Source: Ramlibacter ginsenosidimutans
Lineage (GTDB): Bacteria > Pseudomonadota > Gammaproteobacteria > Burkholderiales > Burkholderiaceae_C
DNA: 64,000 nt
Assembly: GCF_016654015.1 (NCBI RefSeq)
Contig: NZ_JAEPWM010000001.1
Coordinates: 496,001-560,000, forward strand
Direction of reading: 5' to 3'
In this document: positions 9,059 through 17,688 of the stretch, in pieces
Numbering within the stretch: position 1 is the stretch's first letter
Layout of the letters: each line of letters starts with the position of its first letter
Notes under the pieces: generated by a model
What the model was told of the DNA's origin: nothing
Databases searched by the model: none
Seen by the model: the letters and a program-made list of their open reading frames with translations, nothing else
Position numbers and translations under genes: made by a program

Positions 9059-10408
9059 TCAGCGGATGCCGGCGCCGGCCAGGGCGTCGGCGGTCCACTC
9101 GCGCTCGGACAGGGCCTTGACCTGGCGCATGCCACCGGTTTCGGCAATGAAGCCGGTCACGGAGTACACGCGCGAGACGAGGTCGTAGTGGCCGAACATG
9201 TCGCTGTAGGGCGCCGGCACGTCGTAGCTGGGCGTCATGTAGGCGAAGCCGGTGCGCCACAGCTGGCCGCGCGCGTCGTACTCGTCGCTCGCGATCGCCG
9301 CCCAGGAGTCCTCGTCCAGGTAGAAGGTGCGCTTGCTGTAGACATGGCGCTTGCCCTGCTTGAGCGTCGCGTCGACGACCCACACGCGGTGCAGTTCCCA
9401 GCGCACGAGGTCCGGGTTCAGGTGGTTGGGCTTGAGCAGGTCGTCCTGCCGGGAGCCGTACACCGCCTTGTAGTCGTTGTAGGGAACGAACATCTCCTTC
9501 TTGCCCGCGAGCTTGAAGTCGTAGCGGTCCATGGAACCGTTGAAGATGAAGGTGTCGTCGAAGGTCGTCGCGCCGGCCGTGCCGGGGTTGGGCGTGTCGA
9601 ACGAGAGGTCGGGCGCGACCTTCACGCGGCGCTGGCCGGGCAGGTAGCTCCAGGCGTGGCGGTCCTTGGTGCCGATGTCGAGCGGGTCGACGATCAGCAG
9701 GGCCTCGCCGGCGCGGCGCGCGGGCGCCGTGTACGTGAGCTTCAGGCGCCAGTACGTCTCGGCATCCGCCTTCGCGTTGTCCCAGAAGGGATACTCCTGC
9801 ACGCTCTGGCCTTCGGTGGCGAGAGCGACGTGGCCGTTCGCGTCCACGTTGAGGTTGCGGTACCTGGACTCGTACGCCGGCCCATTGAAGCGCACCAGGT
9901 GGTTCCACATCGCTTCATTGCCCGTCTTCGGGATCGGGAACGGGAAGCCGGCATGGGCACCTTCCATCGACAGGCCGTTGTTGGTCGTCCTGGCGCGGGT
10001 CGCGTTCTTCCCGGTGTTGTCGGTGACGTACTTCGGGAAGGCGACGCTGCGGTGGGTGGGGTACACGTCGATGCGGAAGCTCGGGAACTTCTGCATCAGC
10101 GCCTTCGTGCCTTCGGTGAGCTTGTCGCCGAACTGCGCCATGTTCTTTGCGTCGACCGACAGCCTGGGCTTGTCCGCCGCGAACGGGTCGGGCCGCAGGC
10201 CGTCTCCGGCCTTGAAGCCCGCGGGCGGCGTGGTCAGCCCGCCGCTGTAGGCGGGGATGCTGCCGTCCTTGTTGCCGGCCTTCTCGGCGCCGACGGGCGT
10301 GAGGGTGGTGCCCAGGGCCTGGGCTTCCTCGGGGGTGACTGCGGCGTGCGCAGCGAGCGTGCCGATCGCTGCGAGCACCGACAGGGCGATGCGATGGGGA
10401 AACTGCAT
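9059..10408 (-). CDS. DUF1329 family exported protein (LolB-like outer-membrane partner)
   Basis: A 449-residue protein with the signal peptide MQFPHRIALSVLAAIGTLAAHA followed by the DUF1329 hallmark VTPEEAQALGTTLTPVGAEK, GSIPAYSGGL and, near the end, FYLDEDSWAAIASDEYDARGQLWR. Family members are predicted to have a LolA/LolB-like fold that holds lipids. The start follows GGAG at good spacing. It lies 11 nt after the DUF1302 gene; the two families nearly always occur as a pair. From memory, a DUF1302/DUF1329 pair in Pseudomonas putida was linked by fitness profiling to growth on fatty acids or alcohols; whether this copy does so is inference. Confidence 0.85.
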   Translation of the reverse strand: MQFPHRIALSVLAAIGTLAAHAAVTPEEAQALGTTLTPVGAEKAGNKDGSIPAYSGGLTTPPAGFKAGDGLRPDPFAADKPRLSVDAKNMAQFGDKLTEGTKALMQKFPSFRIDVYPTHRSVAFPKYVTDNTGKNATRARTTNNGLSMEGAHAGFPFPIPKTGNEAMWNHLVRFNGPAYESRYRNLNVDANGHVALATEGQSVQEYPFWDNAKADAETYWRLKLTYTAPARRAGEALLIVDPLDIGTKDRHAWSYLPGQRRVKVAPDLSFDTPNPGTAGATTFDDTFIFNGSMDRYDFKLAGKKEMFVPYNDYKAVYGSRQDDLLKPNHLNPDLVRWELHRVWVVDATLKQGKRHVYSKRTFYLDEDSWAAIASDEYDARGQLWRTGFAYMTPSYDVPAPYSDMFGHYDLVSRVYSVTGFIAETGGMRQVKALSEREWTADALAGAGIR

Positions 10409-10419
10409 GATGTTCTCCG

Positions 10420-12117
10420 TTAGAACGTGGTCTTGAAGGTGAGGCTGACGAAGCCCCGGTCCTTCAGGAAGGTGGTCAGGCCGTTGGTGGACGTGACGGC
10501 GGTGCCGTTGTCCTTGTAGCGACCGACGTAGTCGATGTACTTGAGGTCGAAGCGGTACTTCTGCTGCACGTCGGCCGACAGGCCGACGCTGTAGTTGCCC
10601 AGCCCCTGGTTGCCGCCGAAGGTGACGGCGGAGTTGCCGTGCAGGCCCACCGCGTAAGTGATGGGCGCGGAGAGGTCCACGCCGGGGACCACCTGGTACC
10701 AGGTCGGCGTGAAGATGACGCTGGTGCCGACGTAGTCCTTCGTCGTGCAGCCGTCCCACTTGTCCTTGCCCTTGCAGGGCGCGAAGCCCTCGGCGTTGAA
10801 CAGGTTGGCGCCGCTGCGGACCTTGGACCATTCGGACCATTGCAGTTCGGCCGCCCACACGGCGGCGTCGAACACTGCCGTCCTGGCGAAGGTGCCGGTG
10901 ACGTTCGCCAGCGCGTGCCAGGTGTCGCCGCGCGGACCCTTGGTGTCGCCGGAGGCGGGCAGGCCCGGAGCCGCGCCCAGCACCTGCGCGTTCAGCGGCG
11001 TGTTGCGGCGGGTGGAGATTTCCGAGCCGAAGCTGAGGCCCGCGATGTTCTTCGCGAAGCTCACGCCGTACAGGTCGATGCCGTCGGCATAGATCATGTT
11101 GTACTGGCTGGTATTGGCCGCGCCGATGCGCGTGAGCAGCACCTGCGGCAGCTTGTCGGCGAAGCGGCGGTAGTAGAAGCCCACCGTGCCGCCGTCCAGC
11201 GGCTTCGGGCTCCAGCGCGCGGACAGGCCGAACTCGCCGTGCTGCGAGGGCTCGGACGGGTCGCCGCGCAAGGCGAAGCCGGCGCCGGCGGACAGGAACT
11301 GGCGGTCCGGGCCATTGAAGACGAAGTCGACCGGGCCGAGGTAGGTGCCGCCTTCCGGATAGCGCGTCGATTCCCATTGCAGCAGGTACTGGCCGGCCAC
11401 GGACAGCGTGTCGGTGAGCTGGGCCTGGCCGGAGACCTGGTTCAGCGGCCGGAACAGCTCCTTCGCCTCCACGCCCGGCGTGGCGAAGCCCTTCTGCAGG
11501 TCCAGCGAGTTCTGCGCGTACGCGATCGAGTGCATGTGGCCGCCGAGGAACAGCGACTCACCCCAGTAGAGGGAGTGGCGGCCGGCCTTGAGCTGCACCG
11601 GCACGTTGCCGACGTCGAAGCCGGTGAACGCGAACGCGTCCAGGATTTCGCCGGACGGGCCGTGGTACAGGCGCTTCACCAACGGGCTGTACTCGTGGTT
11701 CACGTAGCTGGGAATCGCGTTGAGCGGCGCGTTGGGGTTGCTCTTGCTGCTGCCGCCGTAGGCATCGTCGAACCAGCCGGCGGCGCTCAGGCGGAAGCCA
11801 TGCTGCTTGCGCCACACCACGTCGAGCTCGGAGAGCAGGTCCAGGCGCTTGGCCACGGCGTCGCCCTTGTCGAAGCTGTAGTCGCCCTCGTCGGCGAGCA
11901 CCGAGTTCCCGATCTTGCTGTCCCGGCTCTCGGTGCGGACGGCGAAGTTGTAGCGGACCGTGTTGTCCCAGCGCACCGCCAGGTCCGGGTTGCCGGTGTC
12001 GATCTCGAAGGCACGGGCATTGCCGAAGCAGGCCAGCAGCACGCCCGTGGCGACGGCGGTGAGGGCGGCGCCTCCGCGCGGTGCACGCGCCTGCGGCGCG
12101 GAATGGGATCGGTTCAC
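10420..12117 (-). CDS. DUF1302 family outer-membrane beta-barrel protein
   Basis: A 565-residue protein with a signal peptide ending GNARA and a mature start FEIDTGNPDLAVRWDNTVRYN, typical of DUF1302. Many alternating aromatic strands follow, ending in SLTFKTTF* with the C-terminal Phe used for barrel assembly. It starts with GTG (12115-12117), supported by GAGGAG five bases upstream. First gene of the operon that also contains DUF1329, the YCF48 propeller and the RND pump, so it may be the outer-membrane pore or sink for a hydrophobic substrate. Confidence 0.85.
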   Translation of the reverse strand: MNRSHSAPQARAPRGGAALTAVATGVLLACFGNARAFEIDTGNPDLAVRWDNTVRYNFAVRTESRDSKIGNSVLADEGDYSFDKGDAVAKRLDLLSELDVVWRKQHGFRLSAAGWFDDAYGGSSKSNPNAPLNAIPSYVNHEYSPLVKRLYHGPSGEILDAFAFTGFDVGNVPVQLKAGRHSLYWGESLFLGGHMHSIAYAQNSLDLQKGFATPGVEAKELFRPLNQVSGQAQLTDTLSVAGQYLLQWESTRYPEGGTYLGPVDFVFNGPDRQFLSAGAGFALRGDPSEPSQHGEFGLSARWSPKPLDGGTVGFYYRRFADKLPQVLLTRIGAANTSQYNMIYADGIDLYGVSFAKNIAGLSFGSEISTRRNTPLNAQVLGAAPGLPASGDTKGPRGDTWHALANVTGTFARTAVFDAAVWAAELQWSEWSKVRSGANLFNAEGFAPCKGKDKWDGCTTKDYVGTSVIFTPTWYQVVPGVDLSAPITYAVGLHGNSAVTFGGNQGLGNYSVGLSADVQQKYRFDLKYIDYVGRYKDNGTAVTSTNGLTTFLKDRGFVSLTFKTTF

Positions 12118-12337
12118 TCTTTCTCCTCGAGGTGATTGGATTTGGAATGCCGGCGACGCAGGTCACCGATGCGGGATGCACGGGACGCATTCTTGAAAGA
12201 CAAGCCTCCTGGAGCCCCCCTCTTGTTTGGGGGTGGGGGCATTCGCAACCCTAGGGTTTCACCGGAGCGCGGGCCCGGAACGCGTGCACGCGCGAGCCGC
12301 CGCTAGCGGGGTGCTATGGACAACCAACAACGAACAA

Positions 12338-12460
12338 CCAACAACCGGACGCAGAGGACGCAAAAGTTGCGCAGAAGGCGCAGAAGAAAACCTTTGAAGT
12401 CTTCCTTGAACCTTTTGCGTCCTCTGCGAAACCTCTGCGCCCTCTGCGTCCGGTTGTTGG
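12338..12460. repeat. CTCTGCG-type cruciform repeat, copy 1
   Basis: The outer arms 12338-12357 and 12441-12460 are perfect 20-bp complements. The inner arms 12354-12366 and 12412-12424 are perfect 13-bp complements, and extra CTCTGCG words lie between. The same vocabulary (CGCAGAGGACGC) recurs at 53682-53780. Such hairpins are common intergenic repeats in Proteobacteria. This one fills much of the gap 12118-12480; the rest of that gap has a G/C run (CCCCCC...GGGGGTGGGGGC, 12214-12240) and no gene. Confidence 0.8.
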
Positions 12461-12480
12461 ATTGAAAGGCTCGCCAGCCT

Positions 12481-14007
12481 TCAGGGCGCGGGGCGGCCCC
12501 GGTGCTGCAGCACGAACACGTTCCAGGATCCAGGCTGCAGGCGCACGCGCAACTGGCCCTCGGCCACGCGAGCCTCGCGCTGGGGGCGGGGCGCCACGGT
12601 GTCGGGCGCATCGCGCGTGTTGGCGGCCTGCATGTCGGTGTGGAACAGCTCCTGCGCCTCGACCAGTTCGCAGAGCGGCCCGAAGCCGCGCAGTTGCACG
12701 GTGAGCTCCTGCGGCTCGGCGAGGTGGCGATTGAGCGCGAAGATCGCCGTCCGCCCGCTCGCCTCGTCGTGGGTAGCGCTCGCCACCAGGTAAGGCATCT
12801 CGGGATGCATGCGACCGCTGCGCGCGGGCGACTGGATGGCCGTGCGCAACACCACGCCACGCGCGTGCCGCGCCGCCAGCGCGAACGGATGGAAGATGGT
12901 CTGTCGCCAGGCCGGCCCGCCGGGCTCGGTCCGGATCGCGCCGATGGCGTTCACCAGTTGCGCGAGGCAGGCCACCTGCACGCGGTCGGCGTTGTTCATC
13001 AGCACGCACAGGGCGCCGCCCGCAGCCAGCGCGTCCTCGAAGTTGTAGACCTCCTCGATCAGGCGCGGCGCACGCGGCCAGTCCGGCTGGTACGCATGCT
13101 CGCCGGCGCGCGCCTTGTACCAGATGTTCCATTCGTCGACGGCCAGCTTCATGCGCTTGTGCGAGTGGCGGCGCGCCGCCACCGCGTCGGCAATGGCCGC
13201 GACCTCCTTGATGTGGAGGTCCATGCGGTCGATGTTGCCCAGGAACTCCCAGGTGTCGCCGTGCGGGTTCTCGAAGTACGCGTGCACGGAAAGGAGATCG
13301 ACTTCGTCGAAGCACTCCTGGAGCACCTCGTACTCCCAGCGGCCGAAGGTGGGCAGCTCGCGGTTGGACGATCCGCAGGCCGTGAGCTGCAGGTCCGGGG
13401 ACACCCGGCGCATCAGGCGCGCGGTGTCGCGCGCGAGCCGGCCGTACTCGCCGGCGTCCTTCTGGCCGATCTGCCAGGGCGCATCCATCTCGTTGCCCAG
13501 GCACCAGGCACGCACGCCGTGCGGCTTCGGCTGGCCGTGCTGGCGGCGCAGTTCGGACAGCGTCGTGCCGCCCGGATGGTTGCAGTATTCGACGAGGCGG
13601 CGGGCCGCATCGGCGCCGCGCGTGCCGAGGTTCACGGCGAGCATGGGCTCGACGCCGGCGGCACGGCACCAGGCGATGAACTCGTTGGTGCCGAACGCGT
13701 TGGTCTCGGTGGAATGCCAGGCCAGGTCCAGTCGCGTGGGCCGCTGCTCGCGCGGGCCGACGCCGTCCTCCCAGTCGTAGCCGGAGAGGAAGTTGCCGCC
13801 GGGATAGCGCACGATGCTGGCGCCCAGCTCGCGCGTGAGCGCCAGCACGTCGCCGCGGAAGCCGTCCTCGTCCGCGCTCGGGTGGCCGGGCTCGTAGATG
13901 CCGGTGTACACGCAGCGCCCGAGGTGTTCGACGAAGACGCCGAACACGCGCCGGTCCAGCGGGCCGACGACGAAGTCGCGGTCGAGGACCAGGCCGGTGC
14001 GGATCAC
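12481..14007 (-). CDS. Alpha-N-arabinofuranosidase (GH51)
   Basis: A 508-residue GH51 enzyme that removes non-reducing arabinofuranosyl (sometimes galactofuranosyl) residues with retention. It shows the GH51 start FGVFVEHLGRCVYTGIYEPG, RYPGGNFLSGYDW, acid/base Glu in WCLGNEMDAPWQ (near residue 172) and nucleophile Glu in VDEWNIWYK (near 291). No signal peptide is seen, so it should be cytoplasmic. It starts with GTG one base after the stop of the aldose epimerase gene, so translation is probably coupled. A short hairpin overlaps its stop codon. The adjoining galactofuranose genes raise the possibility of furanoside trimming. Confidence 0.9.
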   Translation of the reverse strand: MIRTGLVLDRDFVVGPLDRRVFGVFVEHLGRCVYTGIYEPGHPSADEDGFRGDVLALTRELGASIVRYPGGNFLSGYDWEDGVGPREQRPTRLDLAWHSTETNAFGTNEFIAWCRAAGVEPMLAVNLGTRGADAARRLVEYCNHPGGTTLSELRRQHGQPKPHGVRAWCLGNEMDAPWQIGQKDAGEYGRLARDTARLMRRVSPDLQLTACGSSNRELPTFGRWEYEVLQECFDEVDLLSVHAYFENPHGDTWEFLGNIDRMDLHIKEVAAIADAVAARRHSHKRMKLAVDEWNIWYKARAGEHAYQPDWPRAPRLIEEVYNFEDALAAGGALCVLMNNADRVQVACLAQLVNAIGAIRTEPGGPAWRQTIFHPFALAARHARGVVLRTAIQSPARSGRMHPEMPYLVASATHDEASGRTAIFALNRHLAEPQELTVQLRGFGPLCELVEAQELFHTDMQAANTRDAPDTVAPRPQREARVAEGQLRVRLQPGSWNVFVLQHRGRPAP

Positions 14008-14008
14008 C

Positions 14009-14962
14009 TCACGCCCACTCCGGGCGCAGCGTGAAGCGGGCCGTCAGCGTCTCGCCCGGAGCCAGCCGCGCGCCGCCCAGGGGACCGCGCCCGTACTGCG
14101 GCAACAGGTTCAGCCAGTCGGTGCACTGGCTGACCGGTTCGGCGCAGAAATAGTCGTAGCCGCGCGGGCAGTACAGCACGAAGTAGTCCAGCGGCGGCTC
14201 GGCTTCCAGCGTGAGGGCGCGCGCCGGGCCGTGGACGTCGGCCGGCCACTCGATGCGCGCGGAGCGCTGCCAGCCGGTGAAGTTGTTGTCCAGGTCCAGC
14301 GTGGCGAGCTCGACGCCGCGATTCAACGCGTCCACCGCCGGGCTGCGCTCCAGCCGCAGCGGCATCACCTCCTCATCCGCGGTCCACATCGCCTCGCACG
14401 GACTCGCGAGGCGAGTGCCCGGATGGTGCGGGAAGTAAGGATGGTGGCCGATGCCCAGCGGCATCGCGGCGCGGTCTTCGTTGGTGACGCTCATCGTCAC
14501 CTTCAGCACCCGCTCCTGCAGCACGAACTGCTGGCGCGCAGAAAAGCGCCAGGGCCAGGCCGTGTCGGCCTCGAACGCGAACGTCAACAGGGCTTGCGCC
14601 GCCTCCGCGGACTCCACCTGCCACGGCAGCAGCCACGCGACGCCATGCAGTGGATGCGGCGCGTCCTGCGCGGGATGGTTGGGCGGCACGCGGATGTTGC
14701 GGCCCTCGAATTCGGCGCGTCCATGGCGGATGCGATTGCAGAACGGCAGCAGGGGAAAGCTGCCCATGTCGAGCGGGTTCGCGTTGGCGAGTCCGGTGGC
14801 GGTGGCGGGGCGCAGCCAGTGCAGCTCGCGCGCGTTGCGCCCTTCGCGCCAGCGGCGCGTGAAGGCGGCGATCGAGCCGCCGATGCCGGGCGCAAGCACC
14901 AGTTGCAGTTCACCGGCGCGAAGCACCACCAGTTCCGTTTGCGTTGCGTTGTCGTGACTCAT
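14009..14962 (-). CDS. Aldose 1-epimerase
   Basis: A 317-residue GalM-type mutarotase-fold protein. It has the family's substrate-binding histidines in PLGIGHHPYFPHHPGTRL and a late segment EPPLDYFVLYCPRGYDYFCAEPVSQCTDW like the catalytic-glutamate region of GalM. It interconverts alpha and beta anomers of galactose, glucose or related sugars. First gene of a two-gene operon with the GH51 arabinofuranosidase. Begins MSHDNATQ at 14962; divergent from the glycosyltransferase operon across a 262-bp gap. Confidence 0.85.
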   Translation of the reverse strand: MSHDNATQTELVVLRAGELQLVLAPGIGGSIAAFTRRWREGRNARELHWLRPATATGLANANPLDMGSFPLLPFCNRIRHGRAEFEGRNIRVPPNHPAQDAPHPLHGVAWLLPWQVESAEAAQALLTFAFEADTAWPWRFSARQQFVLQERVLKVTMSVTNEDRAAMPLGIGHHPYFPHHPGTRLASPCEAMWTADEEVMPLRLERSPAVDALNRGVELATLDLDNNFTGWQRSARIEWPADVHGPARALTLEAEPPLDYFVLYCPRGYDYFCAEPVSQCTDWLNLLPQYGRGPLGGARLAPGETLTARFTLRPEWA

Positions 14963-15224
14963 CCGGTCCTATGGCAAGAGGGGCCTGCATGCTGGCATCC
15001 CGAACGAACGCGGGCAAGCTCAGCACGCGCCTGCATCACCGATGCGGGAACCGTCCGACGCCTTCACGCGGTGCCTGCCTATGCAGCACAGTGCCGGAGT
15101 CGTGCAAGCAACGCACGTCGCGCGCATATGGATCGCCAGAGACGCGCGCCCTTGTGCGTAGGACGCGAACCATTTGCTCGCTTTGACGCGCACGGCAGCG
15201 TCTCGCTTGCAGAGAATGGCCCGC

Positions 15225-16409
15225 ATGAAAGCACTCGTCGTCTTCTCCCACCTGCGCTGGAACTTCGTCTATCAACGGCCCCAACACATCCTTTCCCGAT
15301 TGGCCCAGCAGTGGCCGGTGGTGTTCATCGAGGAGCCGATTCCCGGCGCCGAGGAGGACCGCATCGAGCGCATAGCCGCCGCGCCCGGCGTCGAAGTCTG
15401 GCGCCCGCACCTGCGCGGTCCGCAGCACGGCTTCCATCCCGCGCACAAGCACGTGCTGCAGCACCTGCTGGCGCGCTGCATCGCCGAGCGCGGCCTGGAC
15501 GACTACTGGCTCTGGTTCTACACGCCCATGGCGGTGCCGATGGCGGACACGCTGGCGCCCGAGGGCATCATCTACGACTGCATGGACGAACTTTCGCTGT
15601 TCCGCGGCGCGCCGCCGGAACTGCTGGCGCAGGAGCGCGCGCTGTTCGCGGCCGCCGACGTGGTGTTCACCGGCGGGCGCAGCCTCTACAACGCGAAGAA
15701 GGACCGGCATCCCAACGTGCACTGCTTTCCGAGCAGCGTGGACGCGCAGCACTTCCGTAACGGCGCGGCCGACCACCCCTCCCAGCAGTCGCTGGCGCGG
15801 CCGCGGCTGGGCTACTGCGGCGTCATCGACGAGCGCATCGACCTGCAGTTGATCGCCGGCATCGCGCAGCGGCGTCCCGACTGGCAGATCGTCATGGTCG
15901 GCCCGGTGGTAAAGATCGATCCCGCCGCCTGCCCGCGCCTGCCCAACATCCACTGGCTGGGCCAGCAGGGCTACGACGACCTGCCCGCGTTCATCAACGG
16001 CTGGGACGTGTGCCTGTTGCCGTTCGCGCTGAACGAGTCCACCCGCTTCATCAGCCCGACCAAGACGCTCGAGTACATGGCCTGCGGCAAGCCCTCGGTG
16101 AGCACGGCCATCCGCGATGTCGTCGAGCCCTACGGTCACGTGGTGCCGATCCGTGCCGATGCCGAAGGCTTCGTGCAGGCCTGCGACGAGATCCTCGCGC
16201 GGTCCGAATCGGAACGGGACGAGCATCGCTTCGCCCTGGCCGCCATCCTCGCGAAGACCTCGTGGGACGCCACGGCCGCCGCCATGGGCGAACTGATCGC
16301 CCAGGCCGAGGCGGCGCGGGAAGCGCAGGAGCTGCCCGCCGTCGCCGATATCGCGACCGAACTCGCCCGCGCCACGGCCTCGTTGCCGGCGAGCGCAGCG
16401 GCGCACTGA
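15225..16409 (+). CDS. Glycosyltransferase, group-1/GT4-like
   Basis: A ~394-residue cytoplasmic glycosyltransferase with a GT-B fold pattern: N-terminal MKALVVFSHLRWNFVYQRPQ, middle YDCMDELSLFRG, and a C-terminal donor-site region STRFISPTKTLEYMACGKPSVST. The ATG at 15225 was preferred over 15216 and 15174 because GAGA lies about 9 nt upstream and the fold begins there. It leads an operon with glf, the GH1-RmlD fusion and galE, so it could use UDP-galactofuranose or UDP-galactose. A GCGTAGGACGC word lies about 60 bases upstream. Confidence 0.8.
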   Translation: MKALVVFSHLRWNFVYQRPQHILSRLAQQWPVVFIEEPIPGAEEDRIERIAAAPGVEVWRPHLRGPQHGFHPAHKHVLQHLLARCIAERGLDDYWLWFYTPMAVPMADTLAPEGIIYDCMDELSLFRGAPPELLAQERALFAAADVVFTGGRSLYNAKKDRHPNVHCFPSSVDAQHFRNGAADHPSQQSLARPRLGYCGVIDERIDLQLIAGIAQRRPDWQIVMVGPVVKIDPAACPRLPNIHWLGQQGYDDLPAFINGWDVCLLPFALNESTRFISPTKTLEYMACGKPSVSTAIRDVVEPYGHVVPIRADAEGFVQACDEILARSESERDEHRFALAAILAKTSWDATAAAMGELIAQAEAAREAQELPAVADIATELARATASLPASAAAH

Positions 16410-16476
16410 ACCACACCCTCCGGTCGGGTCGGCCGCAGGCCGATCCGGCCGACCCCCAGCAGTATCGGAGAACCCC

Positions 16477-17688
16477 ATGGACAAGATCAGCCAAGACCTC
16501 GAGCGCGCCGCAGCCGCGGCCGTTCCCGGGCGCGCCGGCTTCGACTATTTGATCGTCGGCGCCGGCTTCGCCGGCAGCGTGCTCGCCGAACGCCTCGCGA
16601 ACGTGCTGGGCAAGCGCGTGCTCATCGTCGACAAGCGCCCCCATATCGGCGGCAACGCCTACGACCGCTACGACGACGCGGGCGTGCTGGTGCACCCCTA
16701 CGGGCCGCACATCTTCCACACCAATTCCGAAGACATCTTCGACTACCTCTCGCAGTTCACGCAGTGGCGTCAATACCAGCACCGCGTGCTGGCCAGCGTG
16801 GACGGCCAGCTCGTGCCGATGCCGATCAACCTGGACACCATCAACAAGCTCTATGGCCTGAACCTCACGTCCTTCGAGGTGGAGAAGTTCTTCGAATCGG
16901 TCGCGGAGAAGAAGGAGGAGATCAAGACCTCCGAGGACGTGGTGGTCAGCAAGGTCGGGCGCGAGCTCTACAACAAGTTCTTCCGCGGCTACACGCGCAA
17001 GCAGTGGGGGCTGGACCCGAGCGAGCTCGATGCGAGCGTCACCGCGCGCGTGCCCACGCGCACCAACCGCGACGACCGCTACTTCGCCGACAAGTTCCAG
17101 GCCATGCCGCTGCAGGGCTACACGCGCATGTTCGAGCGCATGCTGGCGCACCCCAACATCAAGGTGCTGCTGAACTGCGATTACCGCGACATCGTGGACG
17201 TGGTGCCGTGGAAGCACATGGTCTACTCGGGACCGGTCGATGCCTTCTTCGACTACAAGTACGGCAAGCTGCCCTATCGCAGCCTGCGCTTCGAGCACGT
17301 GAACGTGCCGAAGGAACAGTTCCAGCAGGTCGGCACCGTGAACTACCCGAACGACTACGGCTACACCCGCATCAGCGAGTTCAAGCACATCACGGGGCAG
17401 GAGCACCCGACCACCTCGGTCGTCTACGAGTACCCCTGCGCCGAAGGCGATCCCTACTACCCGGTACCGCGGCCCGAGAACGCGGAGCTGTACCGGAGGT
17501 ACGAAGCCGAGGCCGATGCCACGCCCAACGTGACCTTCGTCGGCCGGCTGGCGACCTACCGCTACTACAACATGGACCAGGTGGTCGGCCAGGCGCTCGC
17601 CGCGTTCAAGCGGCTGCAGGCGGCCCACGCGGCGGCCGAGCGCACCATCGACGACGCCACGGCGCTCGCAGCGTCCGTGGCGGCCTGA
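16477..17688 (+). CDS. glf: UDP-galactopyranose mutase
   Basis: A 403-residue flavoprotein converting UDP-galactopyranose to UDP-galactofuranose. The N-terminus has the FAD-binding glycine motif YLIVGAGFAGSVLAERLA and the family motif GGNAYDRYDDAGVLVHPYGP; later HIFHTNSEDIFDYLSQF, RKQWGLDPSELDASVTARVP and GRLATYRYYNMDQVVGQAL are all highly typical. Its TGA overlaps the ATG of the next gene by one base. galE in the same operon supplies the substrate precursor, so the operon makes galactofuranose units for a surface glycan or glycolipid. Confidence 0.95.
   Translation: MDKISQDLERAAAAAVPGRAGFDYLIVGAGFAGSVLAERLANVLGKRVLIVDKRPHIGGNAYDRYDDAGVLVHPYGPHIFHTNSEDIFDYLSQFTQWRQYQHRVLASVDGQLVPMPINLDTINKLYGLNLTSFEVEKFFESVAEKKEEIKTSEDVVVSKVGRELYNKFFRGYTRKQWGLDPSELDASVTARVPTRTNRDDRYFADKFQAMPLQGYTRMFERMLAHPNIKVLLNCDYRDIVDVVPWKHMVYSGPVDAFFDYKYGKLPYRSLRFEHVNVPKEQFQQVGTVNYPNDYGYTRISEFKHITGQEHPTTSVVYEYPCAEGDPYYPVPRPENAELYRRYEAEADATPNVTFVGRLATYRYYNMDQVVGQALAAFKRLQAAHAAAERTIDDATALAASVAA

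Noticed and set aside
12118..12337. Sigma-54 type promoter before the DUF1302 operon
   Set aside because: G/C runs were suggestive at first, but no GG-N10-GC element with proper spacing was found.
14963..15224. Divergent promoter pair between aldose epimerase and glycosyltransferase
   Set aside because: A promoter must be here, but no -35/-10 pair was convincing enough to place.
15036..16484. Minus-strand 482-codon frame opposite the glycosyltransferase
   Set aside because: Antisense shadow; the plus frame has the family motifs.
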